Positions 8,567 to 15,812 of a stretch of 64,000 nucleotides of DNA are shown here, piece after piece. Within the stretch, counting starts at the first letter, position 1. Each line of letters begins with the position of its first letter. The notes beneath the pieces were generated by a model. The model searched no databases and had not been told where the DNA came from. It saw only the letters and a program-made list of their open reading frames with translations. The stretch spans positions 1 through 64,000 of the forward strand of contig NZ_BDBA01000003.1 in assembly GCF_001612745.1 (NCBI RefSeq), read 5' to 3'. The position numbers were made by a program, and so were the translations under genes. The DNA comes from Nocardia amamiensis NBRC 102102 (GTDB lineage: Bacteria; Actinomycetota; Actinomycetes; Mycobacteriales; Mycobacteriaceae).

Positions 8567-9316
8567 ATGACGAACAACCTCACCGGCCGCGTCGCGGTCA
8601 TCACCGGAGCATCGAGTGGAATCGGCGCCGCCACCGCGCGGCAGCTGGCGCGAGGCGGAGCCAAGGTCGCCCTGCTGGGCAGGCGCAAGGATCGCATCGA
8701 AGAACTCGCCGCCGAGATCGGCGGGGACGCGCTCGCCGTGGTCGCCGACGTCGGCGACCAGCAGTCGGTACGCGACGCCGCCGCCACCGTGCGTGCGGCG
8801 TTCGGCCCCGTCGACCTGGTCGTCGCGAACGCGGGCGTCATGCTCGCCGCGCCGTTCGAATCCGCGCGCACCGACGAGTGGGACCAGATGGTCGGCACCA
8901 ACATCAACGGATTGCTCTACACCGGACGCGCCTTCATCGACGACCTGCTCGCGGCGGCGAGTGCGGACAAGCAAGCGGATCTGGTGCTGGTCGGATCGAT
9001 CGGCGGGCACATGGTCTTTCCCAACTACGCCGTGTACACCGCCACCAAGGCCGCGGTCGCGCACCTGACCCGCAACCTGCGCGCCGAGTTCGGGCCGCGC
9101 GGTGTCCGGGTGAAGAACATCGAACCCGGCATCGTCGGCACCGAACTCGGCGCGGGGATGCAGGACGAGCAACAGCGCGCCGGGCTGGAGCAGTGGCGCG
9201 CCGGGCTCGAGATCCTGGAACCCGGCGACATCGCCGACGCCGTCGCCTACGCGGTCGCCGCGCCGAGGCGGGTCAACGTGGCCGAGCTGATCGTGGTCCC
9301 GACTCAACAGGGCTGA
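8567..9316 (+). CDS. short-chain dehydrogenase/reductase
   Basis: 249 residues of a classical SDR: the Rossmann motif TGASSGIG near the N-terminus, NAG in the middle, a catalytic Ser in LVGSIGGHM and the active-site YTATK. NAD(P)-dependent oxidoreductase, cytosolic. I place the start at ATG 8567 (a GTG two codons earlier is equally possible). It is divergent from the MmyB-type regulator at 7578, a pairing seen repeatedly in actinomycetes, so its expression is probably induced by the ligand of that regulator. Confidence 0.9.
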   Translation: MTNNLTGRVAVITGASSGIGAATARQLARGGAKVALLGRRKDRIEELAAEIGGDALAVVADVGDQQSVRDAAATVRAAFGPVDLVVANAGVMLAAPFESARTDEWDQMVGTNINGLLYTGRAFIDDLLAAASADKQADLVLVGSIGGHMVFPNYAVYTATKAAVAHLTRNLRAEFGPRGVRVKNIEPGIVGTELGAGMQDEQQRAGLEQWRAGLEILEPGDIADAVAYAVAAPRRVNVAELIVVPTQQG

Positions 9317-9344
9317 GCATCGGTGCGCTGCTACAGTCCGGCGG

Positions 9345-9833
9345 ATGACCGACATCGCCCCGGTTCTGCGCCCCGCCCGGCCCGAGGACGCCGCGGCGAT
9401 CGCCGAGATCTGGTACCACGGCTGGCGCGACGGCCACCTGGGCAACGTCCCTGACACCTTGCTGGCCGTCCGGCCGCGCGACTCGTTCGATGTTCGCGCG
9501 GCCGACCGGGTCGCCGATACCACCGTCGCCACGGTGGATGGCACGATCGCGGGATTCGTCATGGTCGACGGAGACGAGGTCGATCAGGTCTATGTCGCCG
9601 CCGAGCAGCGGGGCACCGGTGTGGCCGCGCTCTTGCTCACCGCAGCAGAACAGCGGGTCCACGCCAATGGCCACGCCCGCGCCTGGCTCGCCGTCGTCCC
9701 CGGCAACACCCGGGCCCGCCGTTTCTACGCCAGCCGTGGCTGGATCGACGAGGGGGTCTTCACTCACGCGGCGCCCGGCCCAACCGGCCCGGTCCCGGTT
9801 CCTGCCCACCGCTATGTGAAGCACCTGCGCTGA
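9345..9833 (+). CDS. GNAT family N-acetyltransferase
   Basis: 162 residues with the GNAT fold. Motif A is EVDQVYVAAEQRGTGVAALLL, containing the acetyl-CoA pyrophosphate loop Q-R-G-T-G-V-A; motif B is NTRARRFYASRGWIDEG. It starts 28 bases after the SDR stop on the same strand, so the two may share a transcript. The acceptor is unknown. Confidence 0.88.
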   Translation: MTDIAPVLRPARPEDAAAIAEIWYHGWRDGHLGNVPDTLLAVRPRDSFDVRAADRVADTTVATVDGTIAGFVMVDGDEVDQVYVAAEQRGTGVAALLLTAAEQRVHANGHARAWLAVVPGNTRARRFYASRGWIDEGVFTHAAPGPTGPVPVPAHRYVKHLR

Positions 9834-10029
9834 CCAGGGATTCTCCGAGCTGTACCGGTCGCGTGTCGCGCGTCCGCTCAAATGCCTGACACCAGGATGG
9901 CCCGGGCAGGTCAGGCCGGTTCGCTCACTCCGTCTTCCGGCGCTCGACGCCGTCCCACCCTGCGGTTCGATGCCTCCGGTATCCGTGGACGGGCCTCGCA
10001 GGTCGCGGCTGAGCGGCTGCGAACACCGT

Positions 10030-10920
10030 CTAGTCGAGTTCCGCCCACCCCGGCCACGGACGCATGCCCTTGTCGCCGCGGATGTACTCGAGGCGGCACA
10101 GTGCCTGTCCCCGGTAGGCCGGGTTCACCGTGGCCGCGCGCAGCGATTGCAGGGTCAGCCGGAATTCTTGGATATCACGCAGCAGGTAGAAACCGTCCCA
10201 GCGCGTCACGTCGCGGCCGTACCCGGCACAGAAGTCGGCGTACTGCGCGGCGGTGAGCGTGGCCGCCGTCCAGCATTCGATCGCCGTGTGCACCAAATCC
10301 CACTCCGGCGGGCCGATCACCGCCCGGCCGAAACCGACCAGGATCAGATTGCCGTCGTCACCGACCACGGCGTTCTCGCCCCATTCGGTGCCCTGGATCA
10401 CCGACCACGGCATGCCGTCGGGCCGGGTCTTCCACCGGCCCCGGAGTTCTTCCAGATGCCCGCGCAGCCACTGCCGGTCTTCCTCCGTCACGGTCTGCGC
10501 GGCGGCGATCTCCTCCTCCAAGCGAGCCAGCGGCATCATTCGTCGCAGCTCGAACCCGGGCAGCGGGAGTCGGTGCAGCAGGCCCAGCGCCTTGGCGATC
10601 TCGACGGGCGTCGCAGCATGATGCGGCGGCAGGTCTTGCCAGAACGTCACCGCACGACGATCCACCACTACCGGCTGCCGGATGTCCGGCACCAAGCGCG
10701 CCGCGGACACCCCACACGTCTCCAGCCATCGGGCCACGGCGACCTCGCGCCCGACCGCCAGCTTCTGGTCCCGCCCGCCGATCCGCGCCACAATGCCGTC
10801 GCGCAGCTTGAATACCGTCTGCGATCCGACCGGCTCGGCGCCCGCCGAGTCGATCCCCACGCTCACACAGGCGGCCCGCAAGATCGACCGCATCCCGTTC
10901 TCCGTGACTCCTGCGGTCAT
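10030..10920 (-). CDS. APH-like phosphotransferase with degenerate active site
   Basis: 296 residues of the aminoglycoside-phosphotransferase/choline-kinase fold. The normal family motif HGDxHxGN is here QGTEWGEN (about residue 175), so the His and catalytic Asp are gone although the Asn remains. The downstream metal-binding D-F/W motif before IGPPEWDL is VGFGRA, lacking Asp. The surrounding landmarks (LGLLHRLPLPGFELRR, IGPPEWDL) are intact, and the frame is open and full length. It is therefore probably a pseudokinase or a very divergent enzyme rather than an antibiotic-resistance gene. Confidence 0.8.
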   Translation of the reverse strand: MTAGVTENGMRSILRAACVSVGIDSAGAEPVGSQTVFKLRDGIVARIGGRDQKLAVGREVAVARWLETCGVSAARLVPDIRQPVVVDRRAVTFWQDLPPHHAATPVEIAKALGLLHRLPLPGFELRRMMPLARLEEEIAAAQTVTEEDRQWLRGHLEELRGRWKTRPDGMPWSVIQGTEWGENAVVGDDGNLILVGFGRAVIGPPEWDLVHTAIECWTAATLTAAQYADFCAGYGRDVTRWDGFYLLRDIQEFRLTLQSLRAATVNPAYRGQALCRLEYIRGDKGMRPWPGWAELD

Positions 10921-11285
10921 GACAACCCCTTAAGCCCCCGCCGACCTCCGCTCCCACTCCGGGAGCGATAGCACAGCATCTCGGCTTCGAGCGTCATAGC
11001 AGCCATCCAGATACCAGGGGGCTAACACCCCATTTTCCCAGCTCAGTTCACGTTGATACCGCTATTCCACCACCTTCAGCAATCAAACAGAATCCGCCGG
11101 ACTCGCCCGATTCCTCCCATTCCGTTCGGCAGTCCGTCCACACCGCACACCTGCCCAGCCGGCAGCGAGGCAAACACGGCAGGCAAGGAAGGCCGCTACG
11201 CGACCTCTACCATCAACAGGGCCATCTCCAAACCGACTCGGCAGAGCAGTCCGAGCCAGGCTCGACCTCAGAACGGTGTAGCGCC
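10921..11285. other. intergenic region with one small hairpin
   Basis: About 365 bases between the APH-like gene and the ssrA-proximal island. GCTCCC (10950-10955) and GGGAGC (10961-10966) can pair, but there is no T-run. Nothing else recognised. Confidence 0.4.
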
Positions 11286-11537
11286 ATGAGCACAGCCTTC
11301 GCGCTGATCGATCTCTTCTCCCAAAGCCGAGCGGTGGAGCAGGTTCTTGCGAGTTGGCGGGACGAAGACAAGATTGCGTGGCTGGCGCAGCGTGGGTCTC
11401 TCGTCCCGATCGAACCGAGCGCCGCCGTGCAGGTCTATCGCTTCCGATCGACCGTCGGGCTCGAGGCTGTCTTCTTCCTGAAGCAGAACTGCTTTGTATT
11501 CTTGGGTGACCACTGCATTGCCGCGCCCCCTGAGTGA
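11286..11537 (+). CDS. hypothetical small protein
   Basis: 83 residues, mixed composition, rich in aromatic and charged residues (IDLFSQSRAVEQVLASWRDED, VYRFRSTVGLEAVFFLKQNCFVFLGD). Its composition is protein-like and unlike a random high-GC frame, but there is no clear ribosome-binding site and I do not recognise a family. It sits at the edge of the island next to ssrA and may be a remnant of a transferred gene. Confidence 0.35.
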   Translation: MSTAFALIDLFSQSRAVEQVLASWRDEDKIAWLAQRGSLVPIEPSAAVQVYRFRSTVGLEAVFFLKQNCFVFLGDHCIAAPPE

Positions 11538-11689
11538 TTCAGGGCAAGAACCACCTAACGCAACCACAGGATCGGGGGTCCGGGGGCAGAGCCCGCCGGG
11601 CGGGGCGTGGGGGTTGCACCCCCACAAAACACTCAGCGAAACGAGCGAGGCCCACGCCCTCCGTGGGCATAGGCCTCGCACTCGTGGAC

Positions 11690-11976
11690 ATGGCGGGAAG
11701 ATACTCGAACCGGACCGACATGCTCGAAGGTTACGCTGAGCTGCGGAGACGCCTCCAGGAAACCGGACCGCGCAGATCGAAGCCGTCGCCACCGCTGAGA
11801 TCATCAGGCGGGCAGAAGAAGCAGCTGACCGCCGAAGAGGCGGCGGCGATCGTTGCTGATACGAAGCCGGCGCGTCGATGTCTCAACTGAAGGAGGAGCA
11901 CCATATGGCGAAACGCACCGTGGCGAAGGTGCTCCGGGAGGCCGGAGTGGCGATCAGGCCCCGAGGCGGCCAGTGC
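11690..11976 (+). pseudogene. helix-turn-helix protein (recombinase-tail-like), frameshifted
   Basis: The frame from ATG 11690 reads MAGRYSNRTDMLEGYAELRRRLQETG... and ends QLTAEEAAAIVAD before going out of frame and stopping at 11890. Restoring one base near 11858 continues into the neighbouring frame as YEAGASMSQLKEEH, then MAKRTVAKVLREAGVAIRPRG up to about 11970. Joined, this is the small HTH typically found at the C-terminus of serine recombinases or as short HTH proteins. A single-base deletion near 11858 thus seems to have broken it. Sequence after 11976 no longer looks related. Confidence 0.6.
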
Positions 11977-11990
11977 CGATCACCCAGCAG

Positions 11991-12542
11991 TCACGCTCTC
12001 AACTCGAACACAGTGCCGATCAATGGATCGACGGGCCGTTCATCCCGCTTCACTTGATCCATCATGCGCATCATGACAACTTGCCGAGGCGGGAAGTACG
12101 CTTCTACCTTCTCGTTGAGTCGCTCCATATCTGTTCCAGAAGCCCGGCGGCGTATTGAGTTCCTGACCTCGGACTCAGCTTCCCGAAAGAGCTTTGTCAA
12201 GCCACTATCGAGAAGCTCGTAGTCGGCGTGCGCAAGGTTGGCCAAGGACTGCTCTGCAGACTTTCTCAACGCAGCAGACTTCTCATCGAAGGTATCCAGG
12301 TCAATAATTCTGCCCACACTGGCGTCCGAAGTAACCCGCACCATGTATTCGAGCCATTCGGCGCAGTTGACACGAGCGTCGTTGATCGCGTCAATCTTTT
12401 TCGCCCTCAAAGCCTCTGAGAGCACACGATCGTCCGCATGCTCCTTGCGTAACTGAGCACGGAGCGGGGCTCTCATCGCCGCAGCAGCCCCGATCGCAGC
12501 AGCGGTGATAGCACCGGACATCGTGAGCCAGGCAGGATCCAT
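11991..12542 (-). CDS. hypothetical membrane-anchored coiled-coil protein
   Basis: 183 residues. Residues about 5-25 form one membrane segment (LTMSGAITAAAIGAAAAM), followed by basic and then helical, charge-rich sequence with several heptad-like stretches (KKIDAINDARVNCAEWLEY, LNEKVEAYF). No family recognised. TAAAGT on the minus strand (12554-12549) is a good -10 box seven bases before the ATG, so the transcript is probably leaderless. Base composition is more AT-rich than the flanks, consistent with acquisition with the adjacent toxin-antitoxin genes. Confidence 0.6.
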   Translation of the reverse strand: MDPAWLTMSGAITAAAIGAAAAMRAPLRAQLRKEHADDRVLSEALRAKKIDAINDARVNCAEWLEYMVRVTSDASVGRIIDLDTFDEKSAALRKSAEQSLANLAHADYELLDSGLTKLFREAESEVRNSIRRRASGTDMERLNEKVEAYFPPRQVVMMRMMDQVKRDERPVDPLIGTVFELRA

Positions 12543-12597
12543 GCTGCGACTTTACCGGATCGGCAAGGGCGCGAGACCGATTCATGCTCCGAAAAGG

Positions 12598-12927
12598 CTA
12601 GGCGACCTTGACGCTCCAATTACCAACGTGAGCAACAACATCCAGGGTTCCTCCGAGCGCGACGATGTATTCGCGAACCAAGTCCATGGACGTGATCTTG
12701 CCGTGCTCGATCTGCGACACCCTTGCCTGCGAAACCCCCATCAGCTCAGCGACCTCGGCCTGCGTCACTCCGCACTGCTTGCGGAGTTCGGCGAGCTGGT
12801 GTCCGCGCTGCTCCGCGCGCATCTGCTCGCGGCTCTCGTCGCGCGCCGCGACGCGCTCAGGGGAATCCCATGTCGGGTCGATTTCGCGGGCTCGACGCTT
12901 GGCCTCTTCCCAAGACACACCTTTCAT
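12598..12927 (-). CDS. HigA-type antitoxin, XRE helix-turn-helix
   Basis: 109 residues. A Cro/C1 helix-turn-helix spans about 48-100 (LRKQCGVTQAEVAELMGVSQARVSQIEHGKITSMDLVREYIVALGG). Its ATG overlaps the toxin stop (ATGA at 12924-12927), so the two are translationally coupled with the toxin gene first, the HigBA order. Such antitoxins bind the toxin and autorepress the operon. The N-terminal 45 residues are charged and probably form the toxin-binding part. Confidence 0.85.
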   Translation of the reverse strand: MKGVSWEEAKRRAREIDPTWDSPERVAARDESREQMRAEQRGHQLAELRKQCGVTQAEVAELMGVSQARVSQIEHGKITSMDLVREYIVALGGTLDVVAHVGNWSVKVA

Positions 12928-13295
12928 GACTCCTCCTCCTTCGTTGCTCGGTAGTCGTCATAGCGCTGTTCGGCGAGGGGGATCGCATCTCGGTACCAAC
13001 GATTCCACTGGCCGGACTTGTCCCCAGCAACCAACACGATCGCCTCCCGCGTTGGGTCGAAGACGAACAGCATCCTGATCTCGGAACCCGCCGGGGTTCG
13101 AGGACGAAGCTCTTTGAGGTTGTGCAGCGCTTTGCTGAAGTGGATTCGATCGACCAACGGCCTTCCCAGTTCCGGTCCACGCTCAGCCAGTTCGTCCAAT
13201 GCTTCCTCAATCTTGTCGGCGATCATCGGCTCGTTCTTCACCAGGTCGAGGAACCAGTCATTGACCGGCTCGAGCAGCACAATGCTCCATCGCAC
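12924..13295 (-). CDS. HigB/RelE-type toxin
   Basis: 123 residues of the RelE/HigB (Gp49-like) fold: WSIVLLEPVNDWFLDLVKNEP, KIEEALDELAERGPELGRPLVDRIHFSKALHNLKELRP, then EIRMLFVFDPTREAIVLVAGDKSGQW. The conserved Arg in RMLFVFDP matches ribosome-dependent mRNA interferases. I start it at GTG 13295, because TATAAT lies directly upstream on the minus strand and the extra 28 residues of the open frame are not family-like. It precedes its antitoxin, an order seen in several mycobacterial HigBA systems. Confidence 0.85.
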   Translation of the reverse strand: MRWSIVLLEPVNDWFLDLVKNEPMIADKIEEALDELAERGPELGRPLVDRIHFSKALHNLKELRPRTPAGSEIRMLFVFDPTREAIVLVAGDKSGQWNRWYRDAIPLAEQRYDDYRATKEEES

Positions 13296-13301
13296 CGGAA
13301 A

Positions 13302-13307
13302 ATTATA
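13302..13307 (-). promoter_or_regulatory. -10 box of the toxin-antitoxin operon
   Basis: TATAAT on the minus strand, a perfect consensus rare in this GC-rich DNA, ends seven bases before the toxin GTG at 13295. A leaderless transcript starting at or near the GTG is likely. Confidence 0.6.
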
Positions 13308-13351
13308 ACTAATCCTTATGCCTGCCGGGTTCGATGCGGCCTCAGAGACAT

Positions 13352-13372
13352 GCTGGGAATCGAACCGCGGTC
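13352..13372. repeat. imperfect copy of tmRNA T-arm, candidate attachment-site remnant
   Basis: This 21-mer matches 18 of 21 bases of 13480-13500 inside the ssrA 3' end (mismatches at the 3rd, 16th and 17th bases) in the same orientation. The 3' ends of tmRNA genes are common integration sites for phages and islands, so this may be a decayed attachment site lying between ssrA and the toxin-antitoxin operon. No integrase gene is present. Confidence 0.4.
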
Positions 13373-13425
13373 GGTGCAAATCCGCAGGTACAGGTACCGT
13401 CCACCGCCTGACCCGATCCAGCCAT

Positions 13426-13468
13426 CGAAAAACGGAAACCCGCAGGTCGTCGACCTGCGGGTTTCCGT
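13426..13468 (-). terminator. intrinsic terminator of ssrA
   Basis: Bases 13432-13449 and 13451-13468 are perfect 18-bp inverted repeats (ACGGAAACCCGCAGGTCG and its complement). Read on the minus strand the stem is followed by TTTTT (13432-13428). It lies directly after the tmRNA 3' end, so it is a strong rho-independent terminator. Confidence 0.9.
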
Positions 13469-13472
13469 CTTG

Positions 13473-13840
13473 TGGAGCTGCCGGGAATCGAACCCGGGTC
13501 CTCCGCCGCGTCTTCAGGGCTTCTCCGTGTGCAGTCCGCTGTGCCTCTACTCGGATCTCCGGGTCTCGCGAACAAGCCCGGATGACGATCCCAGTCGCTG
13601 TTCGATGTCCCGTCCTACTCCGCGACCGAGCAGGACGGTGAGCCCTCTAGCTGATGCCGGCACCGGAGCCGAGGGCATGCCCCGGGCCGACAGAGACGCT
13701 CTGCTGATCAGGCAGCGAGAGCGTACTCGCGCTGATGAGAATCGGCGCTTAATTGGTTGCAGCGACGCTTGCGGTGGTCTCTTGCCTGCACCGACACGCT
13801 TCCCCTAAATCTACGTACGCAGTCGAAACCGTTCAGCCCC
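13473..13840 (-). ncRNA. ssrA: tmRNA (transfer-messenger RNA)
   Basis: The minus strand begins GGGGCTGAACGGTTTCGACT, the typical tmRNA 5' acceptor strand, and ends with the T-arm GGTTCGATTCCCGGCAGCTCCA (given here in part) with CCA encoded. Bases 13746-13708 encode the proteolysis tag ADSHQREYALAA followed by TGA; with the tRNA-borne Ala the tag is AADSHQREYALAA, close to the mycobacterial form. Pseudoknot-rich sequence lies on both sides. With SmpB (gene at 17376-17849) it rescues stalled ribosomes. Length about 368 nt fits actinobacterial tmRNA. Confidence 0.97.
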
Positions 13841-13870
13841 GTACGCCCCGGCACCTTGCCGGGCTGTCCA

Positions 13871-13876
13871 TATTAA
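13871..13876 (-). promoter_or_regulatory. probable -10 box of ssrA
   Basis: TTAATA on the minus strand lies about 30 bases upstream of the mature 5' end. A small hairpin (CCCGGC...GCCGGG) sits in the presumed leader that RNase P would remove. No clear -35. Confidence 0.4.
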
Positions 13877-14487
13877 CACCGCCCCGGCGTCGGATCATCC
13901 CGATAAACGGCGGTGTCGGACGTACACCTGGACGGGTCAGCGGCGCGGCAGGTAGGCCAGGTGAGATCGATCCAGCAGTACCCCCGCTGCGGCGAGTGGC
14001 GCTGGCCCGGGTCCGTGAACACCGCGGCGGGCACCGGCCACCGCCCTCTCGCGAGTCGCGGGCCCCCGCCGGACACGACCGCTCGCGATAGTCGACCATC
14101 AGAGTCTGCGGCCTCTTCGCGCCGCCAGCGACTCCCCGCCTATGGGCACGCGCCGCTTCCGACCAGAGATGGCGGCCAGCGGCTGCCCTGGCAACCCAGC
14201 GGATACCGGCCGTAACGGAGGGACACCGGACGATCCACCGCACCCGAACCCGCTCGCAGACTGCCTCTGCGCGCCCGGCACGCAGACGCACCACATCCGC
14301 TTTGCCGCCGACCGGGCCGATTTTCGCCTCCTCCCCGTCCTCGAAGCACCGCCGGGCCGGAAACTACCGAGGCTTCCCGGATGCTGGTAGCCAATTCCGG
14401 TGGCATGACGCCGAACCCGACTTACACTGCACGAGCCGTACGATCGGCTCTGAGCAGCGGATCTCGATTTCAGACTAAGGAAACACT
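13877..14487. other. intergenic region between divergent ssrA and lipoprotein genes
   Basis: About 610 bases. It must hold the ssrA and lipoprotein promoters, but I find no convincing coding frame; the open frames present lack start context and look like GC-rich noise. An AAGGA at 14477-14481 is the ribosome-binding site of the following gene. Confidence 0.4.
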
Positions 14488-15801
14488 TTGGCAGCTAGCA
14501 CCATTCGGGACAGGTTGCTGCGCCTGTCCGCCCTCGCCGTCATAGCCGGGCTCCTCCTGTCCGGTTGCTCGGCCATGCGAGAGAGATCGACCCGGGCCGT
14601 CGAGCCCGGTGTCACTTCGGACCCGTGCCCGAACGCGGTCGATTCCCGTAAGGGTTGCATCTATCTCGGCGTGCTATCCGATCTGACGAGCGGGCCGTTC
14701 GCCGCGCTGGGCAAGGACATTCACAACGGTCAACTGGCGTTCTGGAAGGCGGTGAACGAGGCGGGCGGGATCGGCGGCAAATACGAGGTGGATATCACCA
14801 CCTACACCGAGGACACCGCCTACGATCTGCGGAAGCATGCCGAGGCGTACGAGCGAATCGAACCGCATGTGCTGGCCCTGTCGATGAGTCTCGGCACCGT
14901 GCAGACGCAAAAGGTACTCCCCAAGATGGACGCGGCGAACATGGTCGCCATCGCCGGAACTCTCTGGTCGGGCTGGCAATTCGAGAACAGCGACAAGGGG
15001 CTGCTGCTGGAATCCGGCTACTCGTACTGCTCCGAGGCGATCATCGCCCTGGACTGGATCGCGGAGCACATGACGAAGCCGGGCTCGCTCGCGACGGTCA
15101 GTTACCAGGGCGACTACGGCGGCGACTACTCGACCGGCGCGAAGAAGTGGGCTTCCGCCAACCGCGTCGACGTGGTGGCGCAGATCGACACCGAGCCGAA
15201 CACGCGAATCGGCAACCAGGACGCCGCGGTCGCCAAGATCCTGGCCGCCAAAGCCGATCTCGTACTGCTGGCCACGGGTCCGGCGGAGGCGGGCGAGATC
15301 ATGGGCAAAGCCGCGTTGGCCGGATTCCAGGGCCGGTTCCTCGGCTCGGGTCCGACCTGGAACGGCGGACTGCTGAAAAGCCCTGCGGCGACGGCGATCA
15401 CGGCGCGATACAACATGACGTCGCCGCTCGACGGCTGGGACGGCACCAGCGCGGGGGCCAGGAAGGCGCGGGCCTCGGCCCATCGGGAGCCCTCCACCTG
15501 GGGTTACAGCGCGGGCTGGATGTTCTCCTACCCGATGAAGGCGCTGCTGACCCGGGCAGTGGTCGAAGGCAAGCTCACCAGAAAGGGTGTCCGCCAATCG
15601 GTGCAGGGTCTGCGCGTCGACTATGAGGGCGCGATCCCCGAATACACTTACGGCGCACCCAAACCAGACCTTTCCCGGCAGCGGGCGATCATCGAGGCGC
15701 CCGACCAGACAGCGCCACTGGGCGCGAAGACTCTGGCGTCCGGATACCACGGCCCGACCCAGGACCGAATCACCCTCACCGAGCCCTGCGTCCAGCCCTA
15801 A
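14488..15801 (+). CDS. ABC-type substrate-binding lipoprotein (Leu/Ile/Val-binding-like)
   Basis: 437 residues. Signal peptide 1-26 with lipobox LLSG-C27, so the mature protein is lipid-anchored outside the membrane. The body is a type I periplasmic-binding fold like branched-chain amino-acid/urea/amide receptors: YLGVLSDLTSGPFAALGKDIHNGQLAFWKAVNEAGGIGG at the N-lobe and a YGGDYSTGAKKW segment in the second lobe. It starts with TTG 14488, preceded by AAGGA. No permease or ATPase gene is nearby; instead a close paralogue follows, so it may be a sensor or recruit a distant transporter. Confidence 0.85.
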   Translation: MAASTIRDRLLRLSALAVIAGLLLSGCSAMRERSTRAVEPGVTSDPCPNAVDSRKGCIYLGVLSDLTSGPFAALGKDIHNGQLAFWKAVNEAGGIGGKYEVDITTYTEDTAYDLRKHAEAYERIEPHVLALSMSLGTVQTQKVLPKMDAANMVAIAGTLWSGWQFENSDKGLLLESGYSYCSEAIIALDWIAEHMTKPGSLATVSYQGDYGGDYSTGAKKWASANRVDVVAQIDTEPNTRIGNQDAAVAKILAAKADLVLLATGPAEAGEIMGKAALAGFQGRFLGSGPTWNGGLLKSPAATAITARYNMTSPLDGWDGTSAGARKARASAHREPSTWGYSAGWMFSYPMKALLTRAVVEGKLTRKGVRQSVQGLRVDYEGAIPEYTYGAPKPDLSRQRAIIEAPDQTAPLGAKTLASGYHGPTQDRITLTEPCVQP

Positions 15802-15812
15802 GCGAGCGAGAC

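Noticed and set aside
10030..10920. Aminoglycoside-resistance kinase
   Set aside because: The catalytic His and Asp residues are replaced, so resistance activity is unlikely.
13352..13400. Possible tRNA gene from a T-arm-like sequence
   Set aside because: Only the T-arm-like 21-mer is present; no acceptor, D-arm or anticodon arm can be folded around it.
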